64,000 bases of DNA from Mitsuaria sp. 7 (GTDB taxonomy: Bacteria > Pseudomonadota > Gammaproteobacteria > Burkholderiales > Burkholderiaceae_C), in NCBI RefSeq assembly GCF_001653795.1, contig NZ_CP011514.1, positions 3,490,279-3,554,278 of the forward strand, read 5' to 3'. The position numbers and the translations under genes are program-made. Within the stretch, counting starts at the first letter, position 1; each line of letters begins with the position of its first letter. Shown one piece after another: positions 41,708 to 51,196 of the stretch. The notes under the pieces were generated by a model. The model worked only from the letters and a program-made list of their open reading frames with translations. It was not told the origin of the DNA and made no database searches.

Positions 41708-44092
41708 ATGACAAGCACCCGCCGACCTGCCCTGCATCCGCTCCCCTTCGCCCTCCTGCTGGGCCTGAGCGCCTCCGCCTGGTCGCAGACCACGCCACCC
41801 GCTCCCGCCACGCCGCCCGCAAAAGCACCGTCGCCGACGCCTGACCGCTCGCGCCCCGCGGCGCCGCCCGCCACCAAGGAAGCCGAGAACCCCACCCAGC
41901 TCGACCGCGTCGAGGTCCAGGGCACCTCGCGCGACGACGACCAGCGGCGCGCCTCCACCGCCTCCAAGATCGTCATCGGCCGCGAGGAGATCGAACGCTA
42001 CGGCGACGCCACCATCGGCGAGGTGCTCAAGCGCCTGCCCGGCGTCACCACCGGCGGCCGACCCGGCCGCGGCGGCGAGGTCCGCATGCGCGGCATGGGC
42101 GGCGGCTACACCCAGATCCTCGTCAACGGCGAACGCATGCCGCCGGGCTTCTCGCTCGACGAGCTCCCGCCCGAACAGATCGAACGCATCGAGGTCATGC
42201 GCGCCCCCACCGCCGAGTTCGGCGCGCGCGCCATCGCCGGCACCATCAACGTCGTCCTGCGCGAAGCCCTCCAGCGACGGCTCAACGAGGTCCGCCTGGC
42301 CACCGCCTTCGAGCGCGACCACGTCACCCCGCACTTCAACTGGACCCGCAACGACAAGATCGGCGACAACGGCGACGCCTACAACTTCACCGTCAACGCG
42401 ATGCAGCACAAGCGCGTCGACGACATCGACTCGCGCTCGTTCACCCACGTGTTCGACAAGGACACCGGCGTCACGCAGCGCGACACGCTGCTGACCAACC
42501 TCGGCCAGTCCCGCGACGAGCGCAAGTCGCTCAACATGACCGGCCGCCTCCAGCTGCGCCTGGACGGCGGCGACACGATCGCGATCCAGCCCTTCCTGAT
42601 GGCCAATCGCGGCGAGTCGTCCAGCAACTTCCATCAGACGCAGACGCCACCGATCACCAACGACAAGGATCCCGAAGCCCTGCGCTACAACACCGCCGCC
42701 ACGGACGGCAGCAGCCGTTCCAACATGGCCCGGCTCAACGTGCAGTGGAACAAGCGCCTGGACGACAAGTCGCGCGTCGAGACCCGCATGGGCGTCGGCC
42801 GCATGACGATGTCCAGCCAGAGCCATCGCGCGGAGGACACGGTCACCGACACGGCGACGGATTTCTACCGGACGCAGGACGACACCACCCGCAGCCGCGA
42901 CACCTCGTGGAGCTTCAACACGAAGCTGACCCACCAGATGGACAACGACCACAACCTGGTCGCCGGCGTCGAAGGCGAAGGCACCAAACGCCACCAGAAC
43001 CGCGTCTGCCTGCAGAGCTACACCGAAGGCGCCGCCGGCACCGCCTGCAGCTTCCTCGCCGACTTCGGCGACAACGTCGACGCGTCCACGCGGCGCTTCG
43101 CCGCCTATGCGCAGGACGAGTGGAACGTCGGCAAGCAGTGGGGCTTCTACGCCGGCCTGCGCTGGGAAGGCATCAAGACGGAAAGCACCAACAACCAGGG
43201 GCCCGTCAGCAACAGCTCCAGCGTGCTGACCCCGTTGCTGCACGCCGTCTACAAGATCGACGAGAAGAGTCGCGAGCAGATCCGCGCCAGCCTGACCCGC
43301 AGCTACAAGTCGCCCAACCTGAACGACGTCATCGGACGGCTGAGCATCAGCAACCGCTTCCCGTGCGACGACCCCAACCTGCCCTGCTCGTACAACACCG
43401 TCGACTCGCCGGACCGGCTCGGCAACCCCGATCTCAAGCCGGAGATGGCCACGGGTGTCGAGATCGGTTACGAGAAATACCTTTCGAAGGGCGGCCTGCT
43501 CAGCGCCAACTTCTTCTATCGCCGCATCACGGACCTGATCCGCAACCAGGTCGTGCTCGAGACCGTGCCCTACGCCCCCGTGCAGCGCTACGTCGTGCGA
43601 CCGCGCAACATCGGCAACGCCAGGACCTACGGCGTGGAGCTCGAGGCCAAGTTCCGCCTCGACGAGTACCTGACCGACGCGCTCCCGGTCAACCTGCGCA
43701 GCAACCTCTCGCTGTTCCATTCGGCCGTCGACGGCATCCAGGGCCCCAACAACAAGCTGGACCAGCAGCCGCGCTACACGGCCAACCTCGGTGCCGACTA
43801 CCGGCTGCGCTCGGTGCCGCTGACGCTGGGCGCCTCGTTAAACTACACGCCGTCGACGCTGCTCCAGCAGAGCAACCAGATCCTCAACGAGATCGACAAG
43901 AAGCGCGTCATCGACCTCTCCGCGATGTGGACCTTCTCGCCGGTCGTGGCGGTGCGCGTCGCCGCCAGCAACCTCGTCCCGCTGACCTACGGCAACGGCA
44001 GCATCGCCACCACGCCGGGCCGCATCGTCACCAGCGAAAGCACCGGTCGCAGCTTCACCGTATGGACGGTCCGCCTCGAACTGAAGGTGTGA
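41708..44092 (+). CDS. TonB-dependent receptor
   Basis: A 794-residue outer-membrane receptor. Signal peptide (LPFALLLGLSASAWSQ), proline-rich region to about residue 60, TonB-box-like LDRVEVQG, a plug with IGEVLKRLPGVTTGGRPGRGGEVRMRG and YTQILVNGERMPPGFSLDELPPEQIERIEVMRAPTAEFG (here in pieces), then a 22-strand barrel to a terminal WTVRLELKV. The plug signature (GRGGEVRMRGMGGGYTQILVNG) places it in the subgroup of outer-membrane receptor proteins of the FepA-like/CirA type common in Xanthomonas and Burkholderiales. The substrate is unknown and no riboswitch precedes it. ATG 41708 is chosen because it begins the signal peptide. Confidence 0.92.
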   Translation: MTSTRRPALHPLPFALLLGLSASAWSQTTPPAPATPPAKAPSPTPDRSRPAAPPATKEAENPTQLDRVEVQGTSRDDDQRRASTASKIVIGREEIERYGDATIGEVLKRLPGVTTGGRPGRGGEVRMRGMGGGYTQILVNGERMPPGFSLDELPPEQIERIEVMRAPTAEFGARAIAGTINVVLREALQRRLNEVRLATAFERDHVTPHFNWTRNDKIGDNGDAYNFTVNAMQHKRVDDIDSRSFTHVFDKDTGVTQRDTLLTNLGQSRDERKSLNMTGRLQLRLDGGDTIAIQPFLMANRGESSSNFHQTQTPPITNDKDPEALRYNTAATDGSSRSNMARLNVQWNKRLDDKSRVETRMGVGRMTMSSQSHRAEDTVTDTATDFYRTQDDTTRSRDTSWSFNTKLTHQMDNDHNLVAGVEGEGTKRHQNRVCLQSYTEGAAGTACSFLADFGDNVDASTRRFAAYAQDEWNVGKQWGFYAGLRWEGIKTESTNNQGPVSNSSSVLTPLLHAVYKIDEKSREQIRASLTRSYKSPNLNDVIGRLSISNRFPCDDPNLPCSYNTVDSPDRLGNPDLKPEMATGVEIGYEKYLSKGGLLSANFFYRRITDLIRNQVVLETVPYAPVQRYVVRPRNIGNARTYGVELEAKFRLDEYLTDALPVNLRSNLSLFHSAVDGIQGPNNKLDQQPRYTANLGADYRLRSVPLTLGASLNYTPSTLLQQSNQILNEIDKKRVIDLSAMWTFSPVVAVRVAASNLVPLTYGNGSIATTPGRIVTSESTGRSFTVWTVRLELKV

Positions 44093-44119
44093 TCCCCTCC
44101 CCCGCGGCCCGTGCTCCGA

Positions 44120-44200
44120 GTCAACGGAAGCCGGGCAGGGGGCGACGATTTTGTGAGCATGCGAACAGTATGAGGAGCCCCCTGCCCGGCTTTCGTTGAC
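44120..44200. repeat. 24-bp inverted repeat with 33-nt loop after the TonB receptor gene
   Basis: gtcaacggaagccgggcagg and the following gggc pair with 44177-44200; only one position is not Watson-Crick (a G-T pair in RNA). Too long a loop for a classical terminator and no T tract. It could be a strong 3' RNA stabiliser, a mini-inverted-repeat element or an mRNA processing site. Confidence 0.85.
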
Positions 44201-44226
44201 GAGCGGGAGCAGCGAGCGCCAGACGC

Positions 44227-44252
44227 AAAAAAGGCTGCCCGGGGGCAGCCTG
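44227..44252 (-). terminator. Terminator of the cold-shock-domain gene
   Basis: On the minus strand aggctgccc / gggcagcct is followed by tttttt. It lies about 95 nt after the stop of the cold-shock-domain gene. Confidence 0.8.
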
Positions 44253-44345
44253 AAAGATGCGGAGCGAGAGGGCCTCCGCGAGGGCGACGGGGCTGCAGGT
44301 GCCAGCCCCAAGGAGTAAACAGTTCAGCCGCGGTTCAGCCGCGGT

Positions 44346-44768
44346 TCAGCGGCGCGCCTGGCCTTGTGCCTGGTCCTGCGCCTGGCTCAGGAACTTGCCC
44401 CCGATGGCATGGCTGGCCGGTGCCCACACGGTGGCGCCGACGCCCAGCACCAGCAGCGCCAGGACCGTCCACGTCAGCGGCGACGTGCGGCGGCGCGCGA
44501 TCGGACGCGGCGGGCGCGAGCCCATGCGGGCGGGACGCAGCTGCGACGGCAGCTTGTATTCCTGCAGACGATGCACCCGCACCGCCTGTTTGCTGCCGTC
44601 ACTTCTGGACACAACCTCGAAGCTCAGGCGCTCGCCTTCGCGGGGCGGTTGTCCGTCCATGGGGAAGGCCGAGACGTGCACGAACAGCGCATCACCGCCC
44701 TGCTCCGGCTTCATCATCCCGTGGCCGCGCTCGGCGTACCAACTCTCCAACGTGCCATCGAATCGCAT
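44346..44768 (-). CDS. Cold-shock domain protein with C-terminal membrane helix
   Basis: A 140-residue protein. Residues 1-67 form a cold-shock (OB-fold) domain: MRFDGTLESWYAERGHGMMKPEQGGDALFVHVSAFP, with the RNP1-like GHGMMKP and RNP2-like LFVHVSAF stretches, though RNP1 lacks the usual aromatic pair (GFGFI). An arginine/proline-rich linker (RPARMGSRPPRPIARRR) follows, then one membrane helix near 95-112 (WTVLALLVLGVGATVWA) and a glutamine-rich tail. It may bind RNA at the membrane. The ATG at 44768 is preferred over 44783 because gggggatcagatc gives it a ribosome site. A strong hairpin lies in its leader. Confidence 0.85.
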   Translation of the reverse strand: MRFDGTLESWYAERGHGMMKPEQGGDALFVHVSAFPMDGQPPREGERLSFEVVSRSDGSKQAVRVHRLQEYKLPSQLRPARMGSRPPRPIARRRTSPLTWTVLALLVLGVGATVWAPASHAIGGKFLSQAQDQAQGQARR

Positions 44769-44801
44769 GATCTGATCCCCCATCGTGTAGAAGCCCGACG
44801 A

Positions 44802-44830
44802 GCCCCGCAGGCTTGTGGCCTGCGCGGGGC
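44802..44830 (-). promoter_or_regulatory. Leader hairpin before the cold-shock-domain gene
   Basis: gccccgcaggc / gcctgcgcggggc pair with a 5-nt loop and one bulge, about 35 nt upstream of the start codon on the minus strand. No T tract follows it, so it is more likely a leader structure than a terminator. Confidence 0.5.
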
Positions 44831-44864
44831 GTCCTGGACCGGGCGCTTCTCTCTGTGTCTGGAC

Positions 44865-44896
44865 AAAAAGGCCCGGCACTTGGCCGGGCTCTTTTC
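44865..44896 (-). terminator. Terminator of the S9 peptidase gene
   Basis: gcccggc / gccgggc stem with a 5-nt loop; on the minus strand it is followed by cttttt. It lies 75 nt after the peptidase stop codon. Confidence 0.8.
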
Positions 44897-44970
44897 TTGT
44901 CTGGGGGCATCGTGCCTATGCCGGCGCGAGGCGCGGCAACAGCCTGTAAACCGTGCAACTTCGCACGGAA

Positions 44971-46968
44971 TTAATTCTTCAGGCCGGGCTTCAGGTACTT
45001 GTCGAGGAATTCGAGCATCTTCTGGTTGGCCTCGATCTGGTTCTTCTTCTTCGAGAAGCCGTGGCCCTCGTCGTCGAAGACCACGTACTCGACCGGCACG
45101 CCGTTCTTCTTCACCGCGTCGACGATCTCGTCGCTCTCCGGCTTGATGACGCGCGGATCGTTCCTGCCCTGGATCACCAGCAGCGGCTTGCGGATCTCCT
45201 TGGCGTGGAACAGCGGCGAGGTCGCGACCAGGAAATCCTTGTCCTTCACCGGATCGCCGATCTCCAGGTACAGCGCCTTGCGGAAGCTCTCCCAGTACGG
45301 CGGGATGGACTCCAGCGTGCGCAGCCAGTTGGACACGCCGAAGATGTCGATGCCGACCTTGAAGGCTTCCGGCCGGAAGGCCATCGCCGCCAGCGTCATG
45401 TAGCCGCCGTAGCTGCCGCCCATGATGCCGATGCGCTCGGGGTCGATGACGCCCGTGCCGGCGAGGTAGGTCTTGGCCTCGATGCAGTCCCACAGCGGCT
45501 CGCGGCCGTGCTTGCCATCGTCCGCGGTGAAGAAGGTCTTGCCGTAGCCCGAGCTGCCGCGGTTGTTGATGCCCAGCACCGCGTAGCCGTGGTTGACCAG
45601 GTACTGCACCATCGCCGCGTAGCCGCGCGTGGTCTGGCCGCCGGGGCCGCCGTGGACCATCACCACGGCCGGCACCTTGTTGGTGGGCGACGCTTCCTTG
45701 GGCTCGTAGTAGACCGAAGGGATCACCATCCCGTCGAACGATCGGAAGCGGACGATGCGGCCTTCGACGAGTTCCTCCGGATCGATGTCCTTGGACAGCG
45801 TGCGGGTCAGCTGCTTCACCTGCTTCGTCCCGAAGTCGTAGACGTAGAGGTTGCTCGGCGAGCGGTCGCCGTTCAGGTAGAACGCCATGCGCTGGCTGCT
45901 CTTCGAGAAGGTCACGCCGCGCAGCTCGCCGCCGGGCAGCTTGGGCAGCACGACCGGCTTGTTGTCGGCGGTCGTGACGATGCGCAGCTCCAGGCTGGCG
46001 TCGGCGTTCACGCCGGTCACGCGGTAGCGGCCGTCGCGCGAGTAGCTGCTGTAGACGATGTCCCAGTCCGACTTCTCCAGGTCGCGCTTCTGGCCCGAGG
46101 CCAGGTCGTAGGCGATCAGGCGCTGGAACTCGGAGCCCTCGTTCGAGAGGATCAGCAGCGTCTTCGATTCCGGATCGAAGTCCGTCGTGCTGAACGAGGC
46201 CACGCCCTGGTGCGGCGTCAGATGCTTGGTCTCTTTCGACTGCACGTCGTACAGGTAGACGTCCGAATCCGCCGTCGTGTTGGTCTTGCCCAGCGCCACC
46301 CAGCGGCCGTCGCCGCTGACGTCGAACACCGCGTTGCCGTCGTTGTTCTGGTAGATCAGCGTGCGGGCGTAGGTCTTCGCGTCGTAGCGGTAGACGTCGA
46401 TGTAGCGCGCGTCGCGCTCGTTGGTCGTGACGAAGAAGGCGTCGCCGTCGCGGCTCCAGCCGGAGAAGCCGGCCTTGACCTTGTCGCCGGGGGTCAGGTC
46501 GCGCTCGCTGCCGTCGAGCTCGCGCACGATCAGGTGGTTGTTCTCGTTGCCGCCCTGGTCGCGGGTGAACAGCACGCGGTCGTCGTTGCGGAAATAGCCG
46601 ACGGCGTAATGGCTCTCCGTCGTGGAGGTCGTCAGCGCCACCGGCTCGCCGCCGTCGACCGACTGGCTGTAGACGTTGAAGATGCCGGTCGCATTGCTGC
46701 TGAGCAGGATGCGTCGCTCGTCCTGCGAGAACGACGCGCCGCGGACCGACGTCGTCGCCATGAACTGCTCGATCGTGTAGGGCTTGGCCGGCCGCGGCTG
46801 CGCGGACCTGGCCTGCGCCTTTGCGGTCGCTGCCGCCGCGGGGGTCTTCGCGACCTTCTCCGTCGCGGCCTGCGACGGCATCGCCGTCATCGCCGTCATC
46901 GCGCCCAGCGCCAGACACAGCGCGCTCAGCGCCAGACGCGGCGCGCCCTTCGGGGACAACTTCTTCAT
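44971..46968 (-). CDS. S9 family peptidase (prolyl oligopeptidase/acyl-aminoacyl peptidase type), secreted
   Basis: A 665-residue serine peptidase. Signal peptide to about residue 36 (ALSALCLALGAMTAMTAMPSQA), a seven-bladed beta-propeller (about 80-400), and a C-terminal alpha/beta-hydrolase domain. Catalytic Ser lies in GGSYGGYMT (near residue 500), Asp in NDPRV (near 585) and His in DDEGHGF (near 620). The oxyanion-side motif MVHGGPGGQ is near 425. Such enzymes cut short peptides, often after proline or acylated N-termini. The start at 46968 has AGGAG 7 nt upstream. It is a single-gene unit with its own terminator. Confidence 0.95.
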   Translation of the reverse strand: MKKLSPKGAPRLALSALCLALGAMTAMTAMPSQAATEKVAKTPAAAATAKAQARSAQPRPAKPYTIEQFMATTSVRGASFSQDERRILLSSNATGIFNVYSQSVDGGEPVALTTSTTESHYAVGYFRNDDRVLFTRDQGGNENNHLIVRELDGSERDLTPGDKVKAGFSGWSRDGDAFFVTTNERDARYIDVYRYDAKTYARTLIYQNNDGNAVFDVSGDGRWVALGKTNTTADSDVYLYDVQSKETKHLTPHQGVASFSTTDFDPESKTLLILSNEGSEFQRLIAYDLASGQKRDLEKSDWDIVYSSYSRDGRYRVTGVNADASLELRIVTTADNKPVVLPKLPGGELRGVTFSKSSQRMAFYLNGDRSPSNLYVYDFGTKQVKQLTRTLSKDIDPEELVEGRIVRFRSFDGMVIPSVYYEPKEASPTNKVPAVVMVHGGPGGQTTRGYAAMVQYLVNHGYAVLGINNRGSSGYGKTFFTADDGKHGREPLWDCIEAKTYLAGTGVIDPERIGIMGGSYGGYMTLAAMAFRPEAFKVGIDIFGVSNWLRTLESIPPYWESFRKALYLEIGDPVKDKDFLVATSPLFHAKEIRKPLLVIQGRNDPRVIKPESDEIVDAVKKNGVPVEYVVFDDEGHGFSKKKNQIEANQKMLEFLDKYLKPGLKN

Positions 46969-47137
46969 CGGGGATCTCCTCTCCTGATCGGTCCCGGGGA
47001 CGTCCCGGGAACCCCCGACTGTAGGCACTGGGGTCAGGATTTGACCATCCCGGGATCCACGCGCTGCGTCCTGCCCCGACAGGCCGCATCCAGGCGCGAT
47101 GAACGGGAGACCCCGGCGTTCTCAGGGCCAGTGGTAG

Positions 47138-48451
47138 TCAGGGCCGGCGGTACTGCGGCACGCCCGCGACGTAGCTCGCCACCAGGTTGCGATCGTCCGA
47201 CAGCGTCATCCAGGCGAAGGCGCGCTCATGCGGGTCTCGCGCCAGCGCCATGCGGGCCTCTGCAACGGGGCCGGCGGCCCAGTCCCAGACGCAGACGTCG
47301 GCCAGGGTCTTCGCGCCGAAATGGCCCAGCTCGTCCGACAGTCCCAGCGCCTCGGCCGCGCCCAGCGTCGCCGCATGCAGCCCCGCCCAGGCGGTCAGGC
47401 GCTGGCCGTTGAGCGCCTGCACCTTGTAGCCGTCCGCCAGCGTGCGCTGCGCCGACAGCGAGGTCCCGCCGCCCACGTCGCTGGCGGCGCTCACCCGCAC
47501 GCCTGCGGCGAGCGCGCCGGGCCAGTCGAACAGCCCGCTCCCCAGGAACAGGTTGGACGACGGGCAATGCGCGATGTGGGCGCCCGTGCGCGCGACGACG
47601 CGGCGGTCCTCGTCGTCGAGCCAGATGCCGTGCGCCAGCACCGCGCGCGGATGCAGCAGGCCGACGCGGTCGTAGACATCGAGGTAGCTGCGCGCCTCCG
47701 GGAAGAGCTTGGCCACCCACTCCACCTCGCCGCGGTTCTCGGCCACGTGCGTCTGCATGTAGAGGCTGGCATCGGCGCGGCACAACGCGCCGGCCATCGC
47801 GAGCTGCCCGGGCGTGCTCGTCGGCGCGAAGCGCACGGTGACGGCGTAGGACAGACGCTCGCGGTTGTGGTGCCTGGCGATGAGGTCGAGGCAGTCGCGC
47901 TCGGCCTGCACGACATCGTCGCGCAACGCTTCCGGCGCGTTGCGGTCCATCAGCACCTTGCCGGTGATGAGGCGCATGCCGCGCTCCGCGGCGGCGTCGA
48001 ACAGCGCATCGGCGGACACCTTGTGCACCGTCGGATAAACCACCGCCGACGTCGTGCCGTGCGCCAGCAGCGCGTCCAGGAAGCGTCCCGCGCCGATGCG
48101 CGCGATCTCGGGATCCTGGTAGCGCTGCTCGGCCGGGAAGGTGTAGGTGTTGAGCCAGTCCAGCAGCTCCGTGCCGTAGGACGCGATCACGTCCAGCTGC
48201 GGGCTGTGCACATGCGTGTCGACGAAGCCCGGCAGGATCAGCCGGCCGCTGTGGTCATGGCGGACCCAGCCGTCGCCCGGATCCTCGGTCTGCGCGCCGA
48301 CGATGCGGCCGTCCTCGATGAGCAGCCAGTGATCCGGACGGAAGCGCACGGCGGGGTCGTCCACGCGCGCCCATTGCGGCGCGGCGGTGAAGTCCAGCAG
48401 GTCGCCCTTCAGGGCCAGGCGTGCGGGAGCGGCGGATCGATCGGTCGTCAT
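47138..48451 (-). CDS. guaD: Guanine deaminase
   Basis: A 437-residue zinc amidohydrolase that converts guanine to xanthine. PGFVDTHVHSPQ at about residues 76-87 holds the first metal histidines, QTHVAENRGEV near 238 and AHGIWL near 275 the next, and SDVGGGTSLSAQRTL near 325 the catalytic Asp. Ends with the usual QYRRP. It lies next to the LysR gene and xdhAB, whose product oxidises xanthine to urate, so the cluster degrades guanine to urate. The stop codon is close to the upstream end of the S9 peptidase gene, with no shared transcript evident. Confidence 0.95.
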   Translation of the reverse strand: MTTDRSAAPARLALKGDLLDFTAAPQWARVDDPAVRFRPDHWLLIEDGRIVGAQTEDPGDGWVRHDHSGRLILPGFVDTHVHSPQLDVIASYGTELLDWLNTYTFPAEQRYQDPEIARIGAGRFLDALLAHGTTSAVVYPTVHKVSADALFDAAAERGMRLITGKVLMDRNAPEALRDDVVQAERDCLDLIARHHNRERLSYAVTVRFAPTSTPGQLAMAGALCRADASLYMQTHVAENRGEVEWVAKLFPEARSYLDVYDRVGLLHPRAVLAHGIWLDDEDRRVVARTGAHIAHCPSSNLFLGSGLFDWPGALAAGVRVSAASDVGGGTSLSAQRTLADGYKVQALNGQRLTAWAGLHAATLGAAEALGLSDELGHFGAKTLADVCVWDWAAGPVAEARMALARDPHERAFAWMTLSDDRNLVASYVAGVPQYRRP

Positions 48452-48506
48452 GCGTTCAGCGGAAATGGATTCAGGGAAAAGGATTCAGAAACGGATTCGG
48501 AAGACG

Positions 48507-49466
48507 CTATTTCACGAGCTCGCGCGCGACCTCGCGCACCTGCTCGCGAAGCCAGCGCAGCGGCGCGCTGTTGTGGCTGACGTCGTGCCACAGCTGGTAG
48601 TACGTCATCGGCGGGAACGCCACCGGGCAGCGCAGCACCGTGACCGGCAACTGGTCCAGGTAACGGTTGCAGAACAGCCGCCCCGTGGTCAGCACCAGCA
48701 AGCTGCGCGCCACCATCTGCGGCAGCTGTCCGAAGTGGGCACCGCGCACCGCGATGCGGCGCTCCAGGCCGAGCGAGGCCAGATGCTGCTCGATGACGCC
48801 CGGCTGGCCGCGGCTCAGCGGCATCGGCGCCAGATGCTGGCAATCGAGGTAGCGGTCCTGCGTCCACGCGCGCGGCGCCATGCGCGCGGCGGGGTGGTCC
48901 TGGCTGACCAGGCAGACGACCTCGTCCACCAGCAGCCGGCCCATGTGGAGTTCTCCGGGCGGCTCCAGCCAGTTGCCGATCACGAGGTCGACCTCGCCGC
49001 GGGCGAGCGAGGTCCGGTAGTCGAAATCCGCGTTCAGCGGCTGCAGATCGAGCTGCACGCCCGGCGCGAGGCGCTGCAGATGCGCCACCAGCAGCGGCAG
49101 GAACAAGGGATCGAGGTAGTCGCTGGCCGCGATGCTCAAGCGGAGCTCCGCGGTCGCGGGATCGAAGCCGGACTTGCGCAGACGCGCGCCGAACAGTTCA
49201 TCGGCTTCGCGCAACAGACGTTCAGCGGGGGCCAGCAGTTCCAGCGCGGTGGCGGTCGGCGTCATGCCGGCGCCGCTGCGCACCAGCAGCGGATCGCCCG
49301 TCAGGGTGCGCAGACGCCGCAGCTGCGCGCTCAAGGCGGGCTGCGTGCTGCCGAGCCGCATGGCGGCCCTGGACACACTGCGCTCGGAAATCAAGGTATG
49401 CAGGACCCGCACCAGAAGGAGGTCGATCTTGTCGAAGTTCAGCGCTTCCGACATGTCCCATGGCAT
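48507..49466 (-). CDS. LysR family transcriptional regulator
   Basis: A 319-residue LysR regulator. N-terminal helix-turn-helix (LLLVRVLHTLISERSVSRAAMRL, then STQPALSAQLRRLRTLTGDPLLVRSG) and a substrate-binding domain from about residue 95 (LRLSIAASDYLDPLFLPLLVAHLQ). It lies between guaD (same strand, 55 nt downstream) and divergent xdhA, so it probably controls xanthine/guanine use. In the 206-bp gap to xdhA there are two ataac(c) half-sites at 49476 and 49490, possible binding sites. A second ATG at 49454 (MSEALNF) is an alternative start. Confidence 0.93.
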   Translation of the reverse strand: MPWDMSEALNFDKIDLLLVRVLHTLISERSVSRAAMRLGSTQPALSAQLRRLRTLTGDPLLVRSGAGMTPTATALELLAPAERLLREADELFGARLRKSGFDPATAELRLSIAASDYLDPLFLPLLVAHLQRLAPGVQLDLQPLNADFDYRTSLARGEVDLVIGNWLEPPGELHMGRLLVDEVVCLVSQDHPAARMAPRAWTQDRYLDCQHLAPMPLSRGQPGVIEQHLASLGLERRIAVRGAHFGQLPQMVARSLLVLTTGRLFCNRYLDQLPVTVLRCPVAFPPMTYYQLWHDVSHNSAPLRWLREQVREVARELVK

Positions 49467-49672
49467 ATAGAAGTCATAACCCCCATCGTATAACCATAGC
49501 GACGTCGGAGGAGTACCGTTCCGGGTAAGTGCATCCGGGGCCGCTCATCGCCACTCTCACTGGCTTCCCGCCCGTTTCTCGCCCTTTCATCGCCCTTTCA
49601 TCGCCCGGTCCTCGCCCGTTTCTTGCTTGCCAGACAGCGTCCTTTCCGGCGCGCCCAGCCTCGCTTCCGTCC

Positions 49673-51196
49673 ATGACCTCTCCCCGTCCGATCCGCTTCT
49701 TCCACCAGGGACAGCTGCAGTCCGTCTCCGGTCTGCCGCCGACGACCACGGTGCTGCAGTACCTGCGCGAGCACGCCCGCTGCGCCGGGACCAAGGAAGG
49801 CTGCGCCGAAGGCGACTGCGGCGCCTGCACGGTGCTGGTGGGCGAACTCGATGCCGACGGCAAGGCCGTCGACCTGCGCAACGTCAACGCGTGCATCCAG
49901 TTCCTGCCGATGCTCGACGGCAAGGCGCTGCTGACGGTCGAGGACCTGGGCGGCAGCACCGACCTGAACCCGGTCCAGCAGGCGCTGGTCGACTGCCACG
50001 GCTCGCAATGCGGGTTCTGCACGCCCGGCTTCGCCATGACGATGCAGGCGATCTATGAGCGGCACCAAGCCTGCGGCACGCGACCGGACCGTCAGGCGCT
50101 CGCGGACGACCTGTCGGGCAACCTGTGCCGCTGCACCGGCTACCGGCCCATCCTGGACGCGGGCGAGCGCATGTTCGACGCACCCGCGCGCACCATCGCC
50201 CACGCGCCCATCGTCGACGCGCTGCGCGTGCTGGCCGAGGATCCACCGCTTCATTACGAGGCGCTTTCGCGCGCCGGCTCGCCGCAGCGCGCCTTCGCGC
50301 CGCGCTCGATCGACGAGTTCGCCGCGCTGCGCGAATCGATGCCGCAGGCGCGGATCGTCGCGGGCGCGACGGACGTCGGCCTCTGGGTCAACAAGCAGCA
50401 GCGCGAGCTCGGCGATGTGATCCTCACGGGACGCGTCGAAGGGCTCCGGCGCATCGACACGGTAACGGCGCAGGAAGGCACGACGCTGCGCATCGGCGCA
50501 GCGGTGACGCTGGAAGACGCCTGGTCCGCGCTGACCGCGCATGTGCCCGCCCTGCGCGAGCTCTGGCTGCGCTTCGCTTCGCCGCCGGTGCGGCACGCCG
50601 GCACGCTGGGCGGCAACATCGCCAACGGCTCGCCGATCGGGGATGGTGCGCCGGCGCTGATCGCGCTGGGCGCGCGCATCGTGCTGCGACGCGGCGCGAC
50701 GCAGCGCACGCTGCCGCTCGACGCCTTCTATCTCGACTACATGAAGAACGCGCTCGAACCGGGTGAGTTCGTCGAGGCGATCGAGGTCCCCACCCCGCCG
50801 CCCGGCACGCGGCTGCGCGGCTACAAGCTCGCGAAGCGCTACGACAGCGACATCTCCGCCGTCTGCGCAGTGCTGAGCCTGCGACTCGAAGACGGCGTCG
50901 TGCGCGATGCCCGCTTCGCGTTCGGCGGCATGGCCGCGATCGTCAAGCGCGCGGCGAAGGCCGAGGCCGCGGTGAACGGCCGCGCCTGGGACGAGGCCGC
51001 CTCCATCGCCGCGGCCGCGGCGCTGCGCGAGGACTTCAAGCCGATGACCGACCTGCGCGCGAGCGCGAGCTACCGCGAGCGCACCGCCGCGAACCTGATC
51101 CGCCGCTTCTGGCTGGAGACCCGCGCCAACGCGCCGATCTCTGCCGAATCGACCAGCGTCTGGCAGGCCGTCAACCTGCAGCGGAGCGTCGCATGA
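49673..51196 (+). CDS. xdhA: Xanthine dehydrogenase small subunit
   Basis: A 507-residue iron-sulfur/FAD subunit. The plant-type 2Fe-2S domain has CAEGDCGACT near residue 43-52 and a further Cys near 75. The second 2Fe-2S domain has CGFCTPGF near 112-119 and NLCRCTGYRPI near 146-156. The FAD domain starts near 205 and contains IVAGATDVGLWVNKQ. With XdhB it transfers electrons from xanthine or hypoxanthine oxidation to NAD. The start at 49673 is chosen for the MTSPRPIRFFHQGQLQ N-terminus; upstream is repetitive non-coding DNA (cgccctttcat repeats near 49580-49600). The stop overlaps the xdhB start. Confidence 0.95.
   Translation: MTSPRPIRFFHQGQLQSVSGLPPTTTVLQYLREHARCAGTKEGCAEGDCGACTVLVGELDADGKAVDLRNVNACIQFLPMLDGKALLTVEDLGGSTDLNPVQQALVDCHGSQCGFCTPGFAMTMQAIYERHQACGTRPDRQALADDLSGNLCRCTGYRPILDAGERMFDAPARTIAHAPIVDALRVLAEDPPLHYEALSRAGSPQRAFAPRSIDEFAALRESMPQARIVAGATDVGLWVNKQQRELGDVILTGRVEGLRRIDTVTAQEGTTLRIGAAVTLEDAWSALTAHVPALRELWLRFASPPVRHAGTLGGNIANGSPIGDGAPALIALGARIVLRRGATQRTLPLDAFYLDYMKNALEPGEFVEAIEVPTPPPGTRLRGYKLAKRYDSDISAVCAVLSLRLEDGVVRDARFAFGGMAAIVKRAAKAEAAVNGRAWDEAASIAAAAALREDFKPMTDLRASASYRERTAANLIRRFWLETRANAPISAESTSVWQAVNLQRSVA

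Noticed and set aside
44953..47412. 819-codon open frame on the plus strand
   Set aside because: Antisense to the S9 peptidase, with low-complexity Val/Ala/Arg-rich translation and no domain. Typical of high-GC codon bias.
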